NCBI GenBank assembly: GCA_029977785.1
Contig: JAPOKG010000006.1
Span: 1-39,166, forward strand
Length of the DNA: 39,166 nt
Direction of reading: 5' to 3'
DNA from: Actinomycetota bacterium
GTDB lineage: Bacteria; Actinomycetota; Actinomycetes; Nanopelagicales; Nanopelagicaceae
Part shown: one piece after another, positions 33,229 through 39,166 of the stretch
How the letters are laid out: the number at the start of each line of letters is the position of its first letter
How positions within the stretch are numbered: position 1 is the first letter of the stretch
Translations under genes and position numbers: made by a program
Notes under the pieces: generated by a model
Told to the model about the DNA's origin: nothing
Databases searched by the model: none
Seen by the model: the letters and a program-made list of their open reading frames with translations, nothing else

Positions 33229-34098
33229 GTGAACTTGCCTCATGACCCGTTATGGCCAAGGGCAGCATCACTATTTACTCATCCTGCTGATCAAGGCAGT
33301 GATTTAACTCTGGTGGGAGTGCCAGCTAACCAAACCAGTCTCTCTCCAACTTCTGCGCATCTGACGCCTGCGGCAATTAGGCAAGCGCTGCTGCGCTATT
33401 CGTTGGCTCACTCTGATTCCAAGGTCAATCTCTCTCGCTTGAAGTTATCTGATTCAGGCGATGTCACATCCCCAGATATAGATGAGTCGAAGACAATTAC
33501 TGAACTCGCTGCGATTGCGCAGAATCATCGCTTGTTAGTTGCAATGGGTGGTGATAATTCGATTACGTACAGCGTGGCCAAGGCGGTTGCTGCGACAGGT
33601 TTGATCACTTTTGATGCTCATCACGATCTTCGAGATGGCGTAAGTAATGGTTCCCCCGTCCGGCGAATTATCGAAGCTGGTTTAGCTGGCAAGAATGTGG
33701 TTCAAATTGGTATTGCAGATTTCTCAAATTCAACTGAGTACGCAGATCGTGCTCGAGATCTTGGCATCACTGTCATCCATCGCTCTGCACTTCGAAATGC
33801 CAGTCTTAAGCAGGTTTGGGAACGCGCAGTGAAGATTGCCGGTTCCCGGATTCATGTTGATTTCGACATGGATATCTGCGATCGATCTGTCGTTCCGGCA
33901 TGTCCTGCGGCAGCTCCTGGTGGAATTTCAGCCGATGAACTTCGACAGTTTGCTTTCTTAGTCGGAGCGAGTAACGAAGTAGTCTCAGTTGATATCACTG
34001 AGATAGATGCCGCTCAGGACTCTAGCGATGAGCGAACCATTCGGTTGGCTGCTTTGGTAGCTCTGGAAATCACAGCTGGGTTATCCACGAGAATCTAA
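33229..34098 (+). CDS. hutG: Ureohydrolase, probable formimidoylglutamase
   Basis: The 289-residue arginase-fold enzyme would convert N-formimino-L-glutamate to glutamate and formamide, the last step of the hut pathway begun by the divergent hutUIH genes. Manganese-ligand motifs DAHHDL (D129, H131, D133) and DFDMDICDRS (around 206-215) are present. The first motif is usually GGDHS but reads GGDNS here, so one His ligand is Asn110. Agmatinase and formimidoylaspartate hydrolase share the fold; context favours HutG. The GTG at 33229 is preferred, as upstream sequence is shadow of hutU. Confidence 0.82.
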   Translation: MNLPHDPLWPRAASLFTHPADQGSDLTLVGVPANQTSLSPTSAHLTPAAIRQALLRYSLAHSDSKVNLSRLKLSDSGDVTSPDIDESKTITELAAIAQNHRLLVAMGGDNSITYSVAKAVAATGLITFDAHHDLRDGVSNGSPVRRIIEAGLAGKNVVQIGIADFSNSTEYADRARDLGITVIHRSALRNASLKQVWERAVKIAGSRIHVDFDMDICDRSVVPACPAAAPGGISADELRQFAFLVGASNEVVSVDITEIDAAQDSSDERTIRLAALVALEITAGLSTRI

Positions 34099-34121
34099 AT
34101 TGCACTTTGGTTATCTGCACC

Positions 34122-34127
34122 TAAACT
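34122..34127 (+). promoter_or_regulatory. Candidate -10 box (TAAACT), leaderless MpaB-like gene
   Basis: TAAACT lies 7 nt before the GTG at 34135. An ATG two bases earlier is in a different frame. Confidence 0.5.
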
Positions 34128-34134
34128 GCGCGAT

Positions 34135-35034
34135 GTGAATAAAGTCGTTTCTGTTCTCGGTGGTAAACGGGCTGCGGATGCATTTCGCAAAACAGTTTCT
34201 GGCGATCCAACGGGTGCACCTGCTTGGGCGCAGCAAATGGCTATAGGCGACGACGTTGGCTTATTTGGCCCTGAAAGTGCGGTCTGGGAAGTCCACGGCT
34301 CAATTTCAACGCTGGTGGGAGGGATTCGTGCGCTTCTGATGCAAGCCGCGCATCCAGCTGCGCTCACGGGCGTTGCGGAACATTCTCAATATGACACTGA
34401 TCCATTGGGACGACTTGAAAGAACTACTCGCTGGCTAACGATTACAACTTTCGGTTCGACTGAAGCAATCGAGCGAGAAGCCCGTCGTGTCAACGAGCTA
34501 CATGCACATGTGAAGGGGGAGTATCCGGCTAAAGACGGTAAAACTGCGCTCTATAGCGCTCAAGATCCACGCCATCTTCTCTGGGTCCATTGTGCATTTA
34601 CTGATTCTTTTCTTCGTGCTCAGATTGAATTGGGTTATCCAATCGCTTTGGGAGCGGATCGATATGTGAAAGAGTGGTCAAAGAGTGCAGTTCCTTTGGG
34701 GCTACATAACGCGCCACAATCTGCGATTGAATTACAAGAAACCATTGAAGGATTTGTATCAAATGAGGTACAGGCAATCGCAATGACGCCTCCTATAGTT
34801 AAATTCATTTTAAAACCACCATTTAGTAAAGGCGGTCTTTTCTTCTATCGAATACTCGCTAATGCCGCCATAGCCACTATCGATGAACCGTTTCTCACAG
34901 TGCTTGGTCTTAAGAAACGGTCAAAAAATTGGCTACGAATCAGTAGGAAGCTCTTGGACTTTTTGTCATACATGCTTGGGCATGAATCACCGAGTCAAAA
35001 GATTGCGCGGGCAAGAATCCAAGCCCTAAAGTGA
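34135..35034 (+). CDS. MpaB-family oxygenase (DUF2236)
   Basis: The 299-residue protein matches the DUF2236/MpaB family, all-helical haem proteins related to latex-clearing oxygenases. Typical segments are PESAVWEVHGSISTLVGGIR, LMQAAHPAALTGVAEHSQY (landmark only, near 64-82), DPLGRLERTTRWLTITTFG and HLLWVHCAFTDSFL. His and Arg residues in these helices would ligate or surround haem b. The physiological substrate in actinobacteria is unknown; mycobacteria and streptomycetes carry many copies. It lies between hutG and the HIT gene, with 36-bp and 4-bp gaps. Confidence 0.85.
   Translation: MNKVVSVLGGKRAADAFRKTVSGDPTGAPAWAQQMAIGDDVGLFGPESAVWEVHGSISTLVGGIRALLMQAAHPAALTGVAEHSQYDTDPLGRLERTTRWLTITTFGSTEAIEREARRVNELHAHVKGEYPAKDGKTALYSAQDPRHLLWVHCAFTDSFLRAQIELGYPIALGADRYVKEWSKSAVPLGLHNAPQSAIELQETIEGFVSNEVQAIAMTPPIVKFILKPPFSKGGLFFYRILANAAIATIDEPFLTVLGLKKRSKNWLRISRKLLDFLSYMLGHESPSQKIARARIQALK
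35027..35032 (+). promoter_or_regulatory. Candidate -10 box (TAAAGT), HIT gene
   Basis: TAAAGT lies 6 nt before the ATG at 35039 and overlaps the MpaB-like stop codon at 35032-35034. The same hexamer recurs before the DHDPS-family gene. Confidence 0.5.
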
Positions 35035-35038
35035 ACCT

Positions 35039-35443
35039 ATGTCTGATTGCATCTTTTGTGGAATTGTCGCAGGGACCATTCCTGCTAAGAAGGTCATGGA
35101 GAACGAAGATTGTTTGGCATTTCTCGATATCTTTCCGGCCAATAGAGGCCACACGTTAGTAATTCCAAAGAAGCACGTGCACGACATTCATCATGCTGAT
35201 AGTCCAACGTATGCTGCAGTTGCCAGCATGGCGAAGGATGTTGCAGATCTCTTGCAGATAAAACTTTCCTCCGAAGGAACAACCGTTTTTCAGATGAGCC
35301 GTGAAGCCGGTTGGCAGACTGTCTTTCATCTTCACATGCATGTGATTCCGCGATGGCCAGAAGACGGACTCCATAAGCCTTGGGATATAGCGCCTGCCAG
35401 TGAAGATTTTCTCAACGATGTTCTGCAACAAATCCAGAAATAG
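35039..35443 (+). CDS. HIT-family nucleotide hydrolase/transferase
   Basis: The 134-residue histidine-triad protein has the nucleophile motif FHLHMHVIPRW with H97, H99 and H101. An N-terminal CIFC (C4, C7) with a downstream His is the zinc-binding knot of the bacterial HinT-like branch. Such proteins cleave phosphoramidates and adenylated compounds such as lysyl-AMP. The gene precedes the hydroxyproline-type oxidoreductase genes by 14 bp, but no functional tie is evident. Confidence 0.93.
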   Translation: MSDCIFCGIVAGTIPAKKVMENEDCLAFLDIFPANRGHTLVIPKKHVHDIHHADSPTYAAVASMAKDVADLLQIKLSSEGTTVFQMSREAGWQTVFHLHMHVIPRWPEDGLHKPWDIAPASEDFLNDVLQQIQK

Positions 35444-35457
35444 AGCAGACTTCTTCT

Positions 35458-36600
35458 ATGAAAAGCCCTGACGCCATAGTAATTGGCGCTGGAATCGTGG
35501 GCGCATCATGTGCACTGTCACTCACTAATGCTGGTCTTAACGTACTCATCATTGATCGAGGATCTGTTTCTAGCGGAACCACTGGTGCTGGAGAAGGCAA
35601 CATTCTTGTCTCAGATAAGGAACCAGGTCCTGAACTCACTCTTGCACTGCGCTCTCGAGATTTATGGTTTGAAATGCAAGAAGATGTGGGCGATTACTTT
35701 GAACTAGAAGCCAAGGGTGGAGTAGTCGTTGCTCGTCACGATGATTCTGCTTTACTGAATTTGGCATATCACCAACGAGAACATGGAGTTGATGCAAGAG
35801 TTGTGGGCCAAGCCGAACTTCATAACCTCGAGCCATATCTGCATCCAGAGTTCCACAGTGGTGTGTTCTATCCCCAAGACGCGCAATGTCAACCTATGTT
35901 GGCAGCAGCCCATTTGATTCGCACTGTTATTTCAAGAGGCGGCCAATTTGTTTCGCAGGCTAAAGTGACTGAAGTCTTGGTGAAAGATTCACAGGTATAC
36001 GGAATCCAAACATCGAAAGGTAAATTCCTTGCGCCAGTCGTTGTTAATGCAACAGGTACGTGGGCGGGCGAGATTGCCCGCATGGCAGGATCTGATTTAC
36101 CTATCGCCCCACGCCGTGGATTTATCTTGGTAACTGAGCCAGCACCACAGTACATTTTTCATAAAGTCTATGACTCTGACTACGTTGTTAATGTAGCAAG
36201 TAGTGATGCGGATTTGCAGACAAGCACAGTTGTTGAAGGCACTCGAAGTGGCACGATTTTGATTGGCGCAAGTCGCGAACGCGTGGGCTTTGACGGTTCA
36301 AAGAATATTGAAATCTTACGAAAGTTAGCAGCTCAAGCAACTTCACTCTTTCCGGTATTGCGTGACGTACAACTGCTTCGGGCCTATCACGGCTTTAGAC
36401 CATACGCCCCAGATCATCTTCCGGTTGTGGGTGAAGATGCACAAGTGAAGGGTTTATGGCACTCAGCAGGACATGAAGGCGCAGGAATTGGTTTAGCCCC
36501 AGGTTCTGCTGCGTTGATTACGGATGAAATCTTGGGTCGACCAAGCTTTATGGATGCGAGCGCATTTAGCCCAGCGAGATTTGCGATGGCAAAGGTATGA
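35458..36600 (+). CDS. DAO-type FAD oxidoreductase, probable D-hydroxyproline dehydrogenase beta-like subunit
   Basis: The 380-residue flavoprotein has an N-terminal Rossmann motif AIVIGAGIVGASCALSL and a second conserved run GAGEGNILVSDKEPGPEL. The C-terminal FRPYAPDHLPVVGED and GHEGAGIGLAPGSA close the FAD site as in sarcosine oxidase beta and D-amino acid dehydrogenases. Together with the next two genes it forms the HcnC/HcnA/HcnB-like trio used by heteromeric dehydrogenases for D-hydroxyproline, D-proline, opines or glycine. The downstream DHDPS-family and racemase genes favour cis-4-hydroxy-D-proline. Its stop overlaps the next start by 4 bp. Confidence 0.85.
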   Translation: MKSPDAIVIGAGIVGASCALSLTNAGLNVLIIDRGSVSSGTTGAGEGNILVSDKEPGPELTLALRSRDLWFEMQEDVGDYFELEAKGGVVVARHDDSALLNLAYHQREHGVDARVVGQAELHNLEPYLHPEFHSGVFYPQDAQCQPMLAAAHLIRTVISRGGQFVSQAKVTEVLVKDSQVYGIQTSKGKFLAPVVVNATGTWAGEIARMAGSDLPIAPRRGFILVTEPAPQYIFHKVYDSDYVVNVASSDADLQTSTVVEGTRSGTILIGASRERVGFDGSKNIEILRKLAAQATSLFPVLRDVQLLRAYHGFRPYAPDHLPVVGEDAQVKGLWHSAGHEGAGIGLAPGSAALITDEILGRPSFMDASAFSPARFAMAKV

Positions 36601-36848
36601 GCAACGACATTTCATTCTTCTTTAACGGTGAGAAATTTACCGGTACTAAGGGCCAGAGCATTGCCGCTGCCTTGATTGCTAATGGACAAAGAGAACTACG
36701 GAGAACTCGCTTTGGAGAAGAACCCCGCTCTATCTTCTGCGGTATTGGAATTTGTTTTGATTGCGTCGTAACAATTGATGGAGTTGCAAACCAGAGAGCG
36801 TGCTTAATTGAAATCTCCAGTGACATGAAGGTCGAGAGCAGCCTGTGA
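36597..36848 (+). CDS. Small [2Fe-2S] subunit of the dehydrogenase (gamma/HcnA-like)
   Basis: The 83-residue plant-type ferredoxin domain has cysteines C48, C53, C56 and C69 (spacing CX4CX2CX12C). This is the short [2Fe-2S] chain found between the two flavoprotein subunits of HcnABC- and hydroxyproline-dehydrogenase-type complexes, where it relays electrons. Four-base overlaps on both sides (ATGA at 36597 and GTGA at 36845) show tight translational coupling and support a stoichiometric complex. Confidence 0.9.
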   Translation: MSNDISFFFNGEKFTGTKGQSIAAALIANGQRELRRTRFGEEPRSIFCGIGICFDCVVTIDGVANQRACLIEISSDMKVESSL

Positions 36849-38182
36849 TTATTGTTGTAGGAGCGGGCCCAGCTGGTCTTGCAGCGGCGAAGAGCGCGGC
36901 CAGTAAAGGGTGCCACGTTACTGTCATAGATTCACAGGCTCGTGGCGGTGGTCAGTACTGGAGACATCAAACTGAGGTTTATGGTTACAAGAGCAACCGT
37001 TCAGCTGATTACCTGAATGAGTTGCAACAGAATAAGTTGATTACTCATATAACGGGCGCACAAGTGTGGAGCGCTGAAAAGTTGGGTGATGGATATCAAC
37101 TCAACTACCTTCAAGGGGGAGTCGAGAAGAAGATTTCTGCTCAGAAGATTATTTTGACAACCGGTGCGTACGATCGCACGCTTCCCTTTCCTGGGTGGAC
37201 TACTTCAGGCGTGATGACCCCAGGCGGAGCACAATCACTTCTTAAAGGGCACGGAGTTGTTGCGGGTAAAACTATTGTTGTTTCAGGAACAGGACCTTTT
37301 CTTCTCCCTGTTGCAACGGCACTTGCTACGAACGGTGCGCGAGTTGAAATCATTGAGGCACAGAGTCCGCTGCGTTGGGCTCTCTCACCACTGGCGCTAC
37401 TGCTCAATCCTGGCAAATTCCCTGAATTGATTCACTATGCCAGTGCGATTCTTCGACTCAAGATAAAAGTTTCTTTTGGTTCTGCGGTAACGGGTTATAA
37501 CGATGGAGAAGTTGATATTTCCAAGGTCCGCTCTAATCTGAGTATCAGAAAGAAGAACGTTCGTAGCGCTCCAGCAGATGTCGTAGCAACTGGATGGGGC
37601 TTTCTCCCTGATGTCACACTCGGCGGCATTCTGGGTTGTGCGCAGACTCTCGATAGAGACGAGACTGTGATCTTCGCGGTCGACCGAGAACAACGTGCAA
37701 ATGTGCAGAACATCTGGATTGCAGGAGAGGCCACAGGTATTGGGGGCGCAGATTTAGCCCTTGTCGAGGGCGCCATTGCTGGTCTCTCTGCAGCTGGTTC
37801 GAAAATTTCGGTGGCGCTAATCTGGAAGAGATTTACTAAAAGACTCTTCGCACGGGCACTACAAAGAAGTTACCCAGTAGGCGCTGGATGGCAAGAGTGG
37901 CTGGCAGATGAAACTGTTATTTGTCGCTGTGAAGAAGTCAGTTGCCAAGAAATCATTGAATCTGTTCAAGAGTTAGGTGCTGAAGATGCGCGAACTTCAA
38001 AGCTCTTCACTCGCGCAGGTATGGGACTTTGTCAGGGCCGCGTATGTTCCAGAAATGTAAGTGATATCGTTGCGGGTACAACAAAGTGCGCTGTCTCACG
38101 TAATGAACGATTGGCTGCTAGCAATAGACCAATCGCCGCCCCTATCTCGTTAGGTGTACTCGGAGATGGGATAGCAGGGTAA
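36845..38182 (+). CDS. NAD(P)/FAD oxidoreductase with C-terminal Fe-S cysteines (alpha/HcnB-like subunit)
   Basis: The 445-residue protein starts at a GTG with the FAD motif IIVVGAGPAGLAAAKSA. A second dinucleotide fold follows (IVVSGTGPFLLPVATAL, about 145-161), and then GEATGIGGADLALVEG. The C-terminal domain has CRCEE (C360, C362), GMGLCQ (C396) and GRVC (C401), the BFD-like cluster pattern. It is the electron-transfer subunit of the heteromeric dehydrogenase encoded with the two preceding genes. The usual acceptor is the respiratory quinone pool or a carrier; this is not shown by the sequence. Confidence 0.87.
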   Translation: MIIVVGAGPAGLAAAKSAASKGCHVTVIDSQARGGGQYWRHQTEVYGYKSNRSADYLNELQQNKLITHITGAQVWSAEKLGDGYQLNYLQGGVEKKISAQKIILTTGAYDRTLPFPGWTTSGVMTPGGAQSLLKGHGVVAGKTIVVSGTGPFLLPVATALATNGARVEIIEAQSPLRWALSPLALLLNPGKFPELIHYASAILRLKIKVSFGSAVTGYNDGEVDISKVRSNLSIRKKNVRSAPADVVATGWGFLPDVTLGGILGCAQTLDRDETVIFAVDREQRANVQNIWIAGEATGIGGADLALVEGAIAGLSAAGSKISVALIWKRFTKRLFARALQRSYPVGAGWQEWLADETVICRCEEVSCQEIIESVQELGAEDARTSKLFTRAGMGLCQGRVCSRNVSDIVAGTTKCAVSRNERLAASNRPIAAPISLGVLGDGIAG

Positions 38183-38185
38183 AGT
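38180..38185 (+). promoter_or_regulatory. Candidate -10 box (TAAAGT), DHDPS-family gene
   Basis: TAAAGT lies 7 nt before the ATG at 38193. Its first three bases are the stop codon of the preceding gene, so it could provide extra transcription inside the operon. Confidence 0.45.
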
Positions 38186-38192
38186 TTGGGTT

Positions 38193-39086
38193 ATGACTAA
38201 TCCTTGGAACGGCGTCCTCACTGCTACTGCTACACCATTTAAGGCAGATCTCTCAATCGATTACGATAAGTACGCAGAACATGTTGCGTGGCTTGCAGCG
38301 AATGGAACTCATGGAGTAATTCCAAACGGTTCATTGGGTGAGTATCAAGTCCTCACCGCCGAAGAGCGTGCCAAGATGGTTGAAGTAGCTGTCGCTGCCG
38401 CCCCTAAAGGTTTTAGCGTAGTTCCAGGCGTCGCTGCATACGGTGCAGCCGAATCTCGCAAGTGGGCAGAGCACGCGCAAAAGGCGGGAGCCGGCGCAGT
38501 GATGTTGCTTCCTCCCAATGCATATCGCGCATCTGATGACGAAGTAGTAGCTCATTACAAAGAAGTTGCACGCGTCGGTATTCCGATCATTGCTTACAAC
38601 AATCCATTCGATACCAAGGTAGATCTGACTCCAAAGCTCGTTTCGCGAATCGCAGATGAGGTTCCTGGAGTTGTCGCAATCAAGGAGTTCTCAGGCGATG
38701 TTCGCCGAATCTGGCAGATCAAACGACTTGCACCACGCATTGAAGTAATTGTTGGAGCAGATGATGTATTCCTGGAACTAGCAACTGCTGGAGTCGCCGG
38801 ATGGATCGCAGGGTTTCCAAATGCGCTTCCAAAGGAATCTATGGAGCTCTACAACCTTGCAACTGCTGGAAACTTCAAAGAGGCGGCTCCAATGTATGCC
38901 GCGCTACACGATGTCTTTCACTGGGATTCAAAGAAGGAATTTATCCAAGCGATCAAGCTTGGAATGGACCATGTCGGTCGCTACGGCGGACCTACTCGTC
39001 TTCCTCGCCTACCTTTACCGGCACACGAACAGGCGCAGATTCATCGTGAGATGGATGTTGCTCTTGCTTATTTCAAGAACCGTTAA
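38193..39086 (+). CDS. DHDPS-family lyase, probable pyrroline-4-hydroxy-2-carboxylate deaminase
   Basis: The 297-residue TIM-barrel class I lyase has the Schiff-base lysine K164 in VVAIKEFSGD and the catalytic Tyr135 in IIAYNNP. The phosphate/carboxylate loop reads GSLGEY at 46-51 instead of the GTTGE of true dihydrodipicolinate synthase, arguing against DapA. In hydroxyproline degradation a DHDPS-family enzyme converts 1-pyrroline-4-hydroxy-2-carboxylate to 2-oxoglutarate semialdehyde with loss of ammonia. The three dehydrogenase genes upstream and the racemase-family gene downstream fit that role. Other aldolase/dehydratase activities remain possible. Confidence 0.82.
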   Translation: MTNPWNGVLTATATPFKADLSIDYDKYAEHVAWLAANGTHGVIPNGSLGEYQVLTAEERAKMVEVAVAAAPKGFSVVPGVAAYGAAESRKWAEHAQKAGAGAVMLLPPNAYRASDDEVVAHYKEVARVGIPIIAYNNPFDTKVDLTPKLVSRIADEVPGVVAIKEFSGDVRRIWQIKRLAPRIEVIVGADDVFLELATAGVAGWIAGFPNALPKESMELYNLATAGNFKEAAPMYAALHDVFHWDSKKEFIQAIKLGMDHVGRYGGPTRLPRLPLPAHEQAQIHREMDVALAYFKNR

Positions 39087-39106
39087 TCCAAAGTAGGTTG
39101 TAGGCC

Positions 39107-39166
39107 ATGAAGAGCATTCGTACGGTCACAACGGTTGAAACACATACCGAAGGAATGCCGACCCGT
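39107..39166 (+). CDS. Proline racemase family, probable 4-hydroxyproline 2-epimerase (5' end only)
   Basis: Only the first 20 codons are inside the window. They include VETHTEGMPTR, which matches the N-terminal HTEGxPTR signature of proline racemases, hydroxyproline 2-epimerases and trans-3-hydroxyproline dehydratases. The catalytic cysteines lie beyond the edge, so the specific reaction cannot be confirmed. In context it would convert trans-4-hydroxy-L-proline to the D-epimer used by the dehydrogenase. It follows the DHDPS-family gene by 20 bp. Confidence 0.75.
   Translation, partial: MKSIRTVTTVETHTEGMPTR

Noticed and set aside
35458-38182. Hydrogen cyanide synthase (HcnABC) reading of the three oxidoreductase genes
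   Set aside because: The subunit families are the same, but the following DHDPS-family and proline-racemase-family genes point to hydroxyproline breakdown.
38193-39086. dapA, dihydrodipicolinate synthase for lysine synthesis
   Set aside because: The GTTGE loop of DapA is GSLGE here and the gene sits in a catabolic cluster with no lysine genes.
1-39166. CRISPR arrays, tRNA or rRNA genes, transposases, phage genes, toxin-antitoxin or defence genes
   Set aside because: Reading both strands showed no regular direct-repeat arrays, no cloverleaf-like gene that I could support and no protein of these classes.

Overview
The window reads as a compact chromosome segment of a free-living actinobacterium (Actinomycetota). 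The evidence is the QcrCAB/CtaCDEF respiratory set with a diheme QcrC, an actinobacterial-type SucB with two lipoyl domains, an adenosine kinase of the mycobacterial AdoK type, a DUF3043 protein, an SCO2322-like secreted protein, and TANNNT -10 boxes placed 6-7 nt before many start codons (leaderless transcription). G+C looks near 50% by eye, intergenic gaps are tiny, and several neighbouring genes overlap tail to tail. This suggests a streamlined lineage such as freshwater Nanopelagicales (acI), but that placement is inference. I see no rRNA, tRNA, insertion sequence, prophage, CRISPR array or defence system.

Layout. 1-599: 3' part of an FAD-dependent amine-oxidase-like gene interrupted by an in-frame amber codon. 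576-4563 (minus): lpd, sucB and a TIGR01777-type epimerase. 4669-6177 (minus): leucyl aminopeptidase, divergent from gcvT (6266-7354). 7317-11320 (minus): a cobalamin riboswitch followed by a secreted SCO2322-like protein, EcfT, a fused double EcfA ATPase and an S component. The riboswitch makes vitamin B12 or a related corrinoid the likely substrate of this ECF importer. 11370-16568: aldo/keto reductase, DUF3043 protein, nadA, an ErpA/IscA-type Fe-S carrier, adenosine kinase, and a degenerate cysteine-desulfurase-like protein that has lost the PLP lysine.

16592-25746: aerobic respiration. ctaC-ctaD-ctaF run forward, then a DMT transporter and a class III aminotransferase, then ctaE-qcrC-qcrA-qcrB on the minus strand. 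Together these encode the bc1-aa3 cytochrome branch apart from assembly factors. 25890-28844: an atypical receiver-like protein, trpD, a DEDDh exonuclease and an alpha/beta hydrolase.

28825-39166: amino-acid catabolism. hutU-hutI-hutH run on the minus strand, divergent from a formimidoylglutamase-like ureohydrolase, and together these give histidine to glutamate. After an MpaB-like protein and a HIT protein comes a module of DAO-type flavoprotein, small [2Fe-2S] protein, NAD(P)/FAD oxidoreductase with C-terminal Fe-S cysteines, DHDPS-family lyase, and the first 20 codons of a proline-racemase-family protein. This set fits trans-4-hydroxy-L-proline breakdown to 2-oxoglutarate semialdehyde. Both catabolic routes feed the 2-oxoglutarate node, for which SucB and Lpd are encoded at the other end of the window.

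The observations I consider most worth a second look are: the riboswitch-controlled B12 importer with a secreted first gene and a hairpin that can cover its Shine-Dalgarno; the desulfurase-like pseudoenzyme; the pervasive leaderless promoters, including divergent gene pairs only 23-44 bp apart; and the amber-interrupted oxidoreductase.
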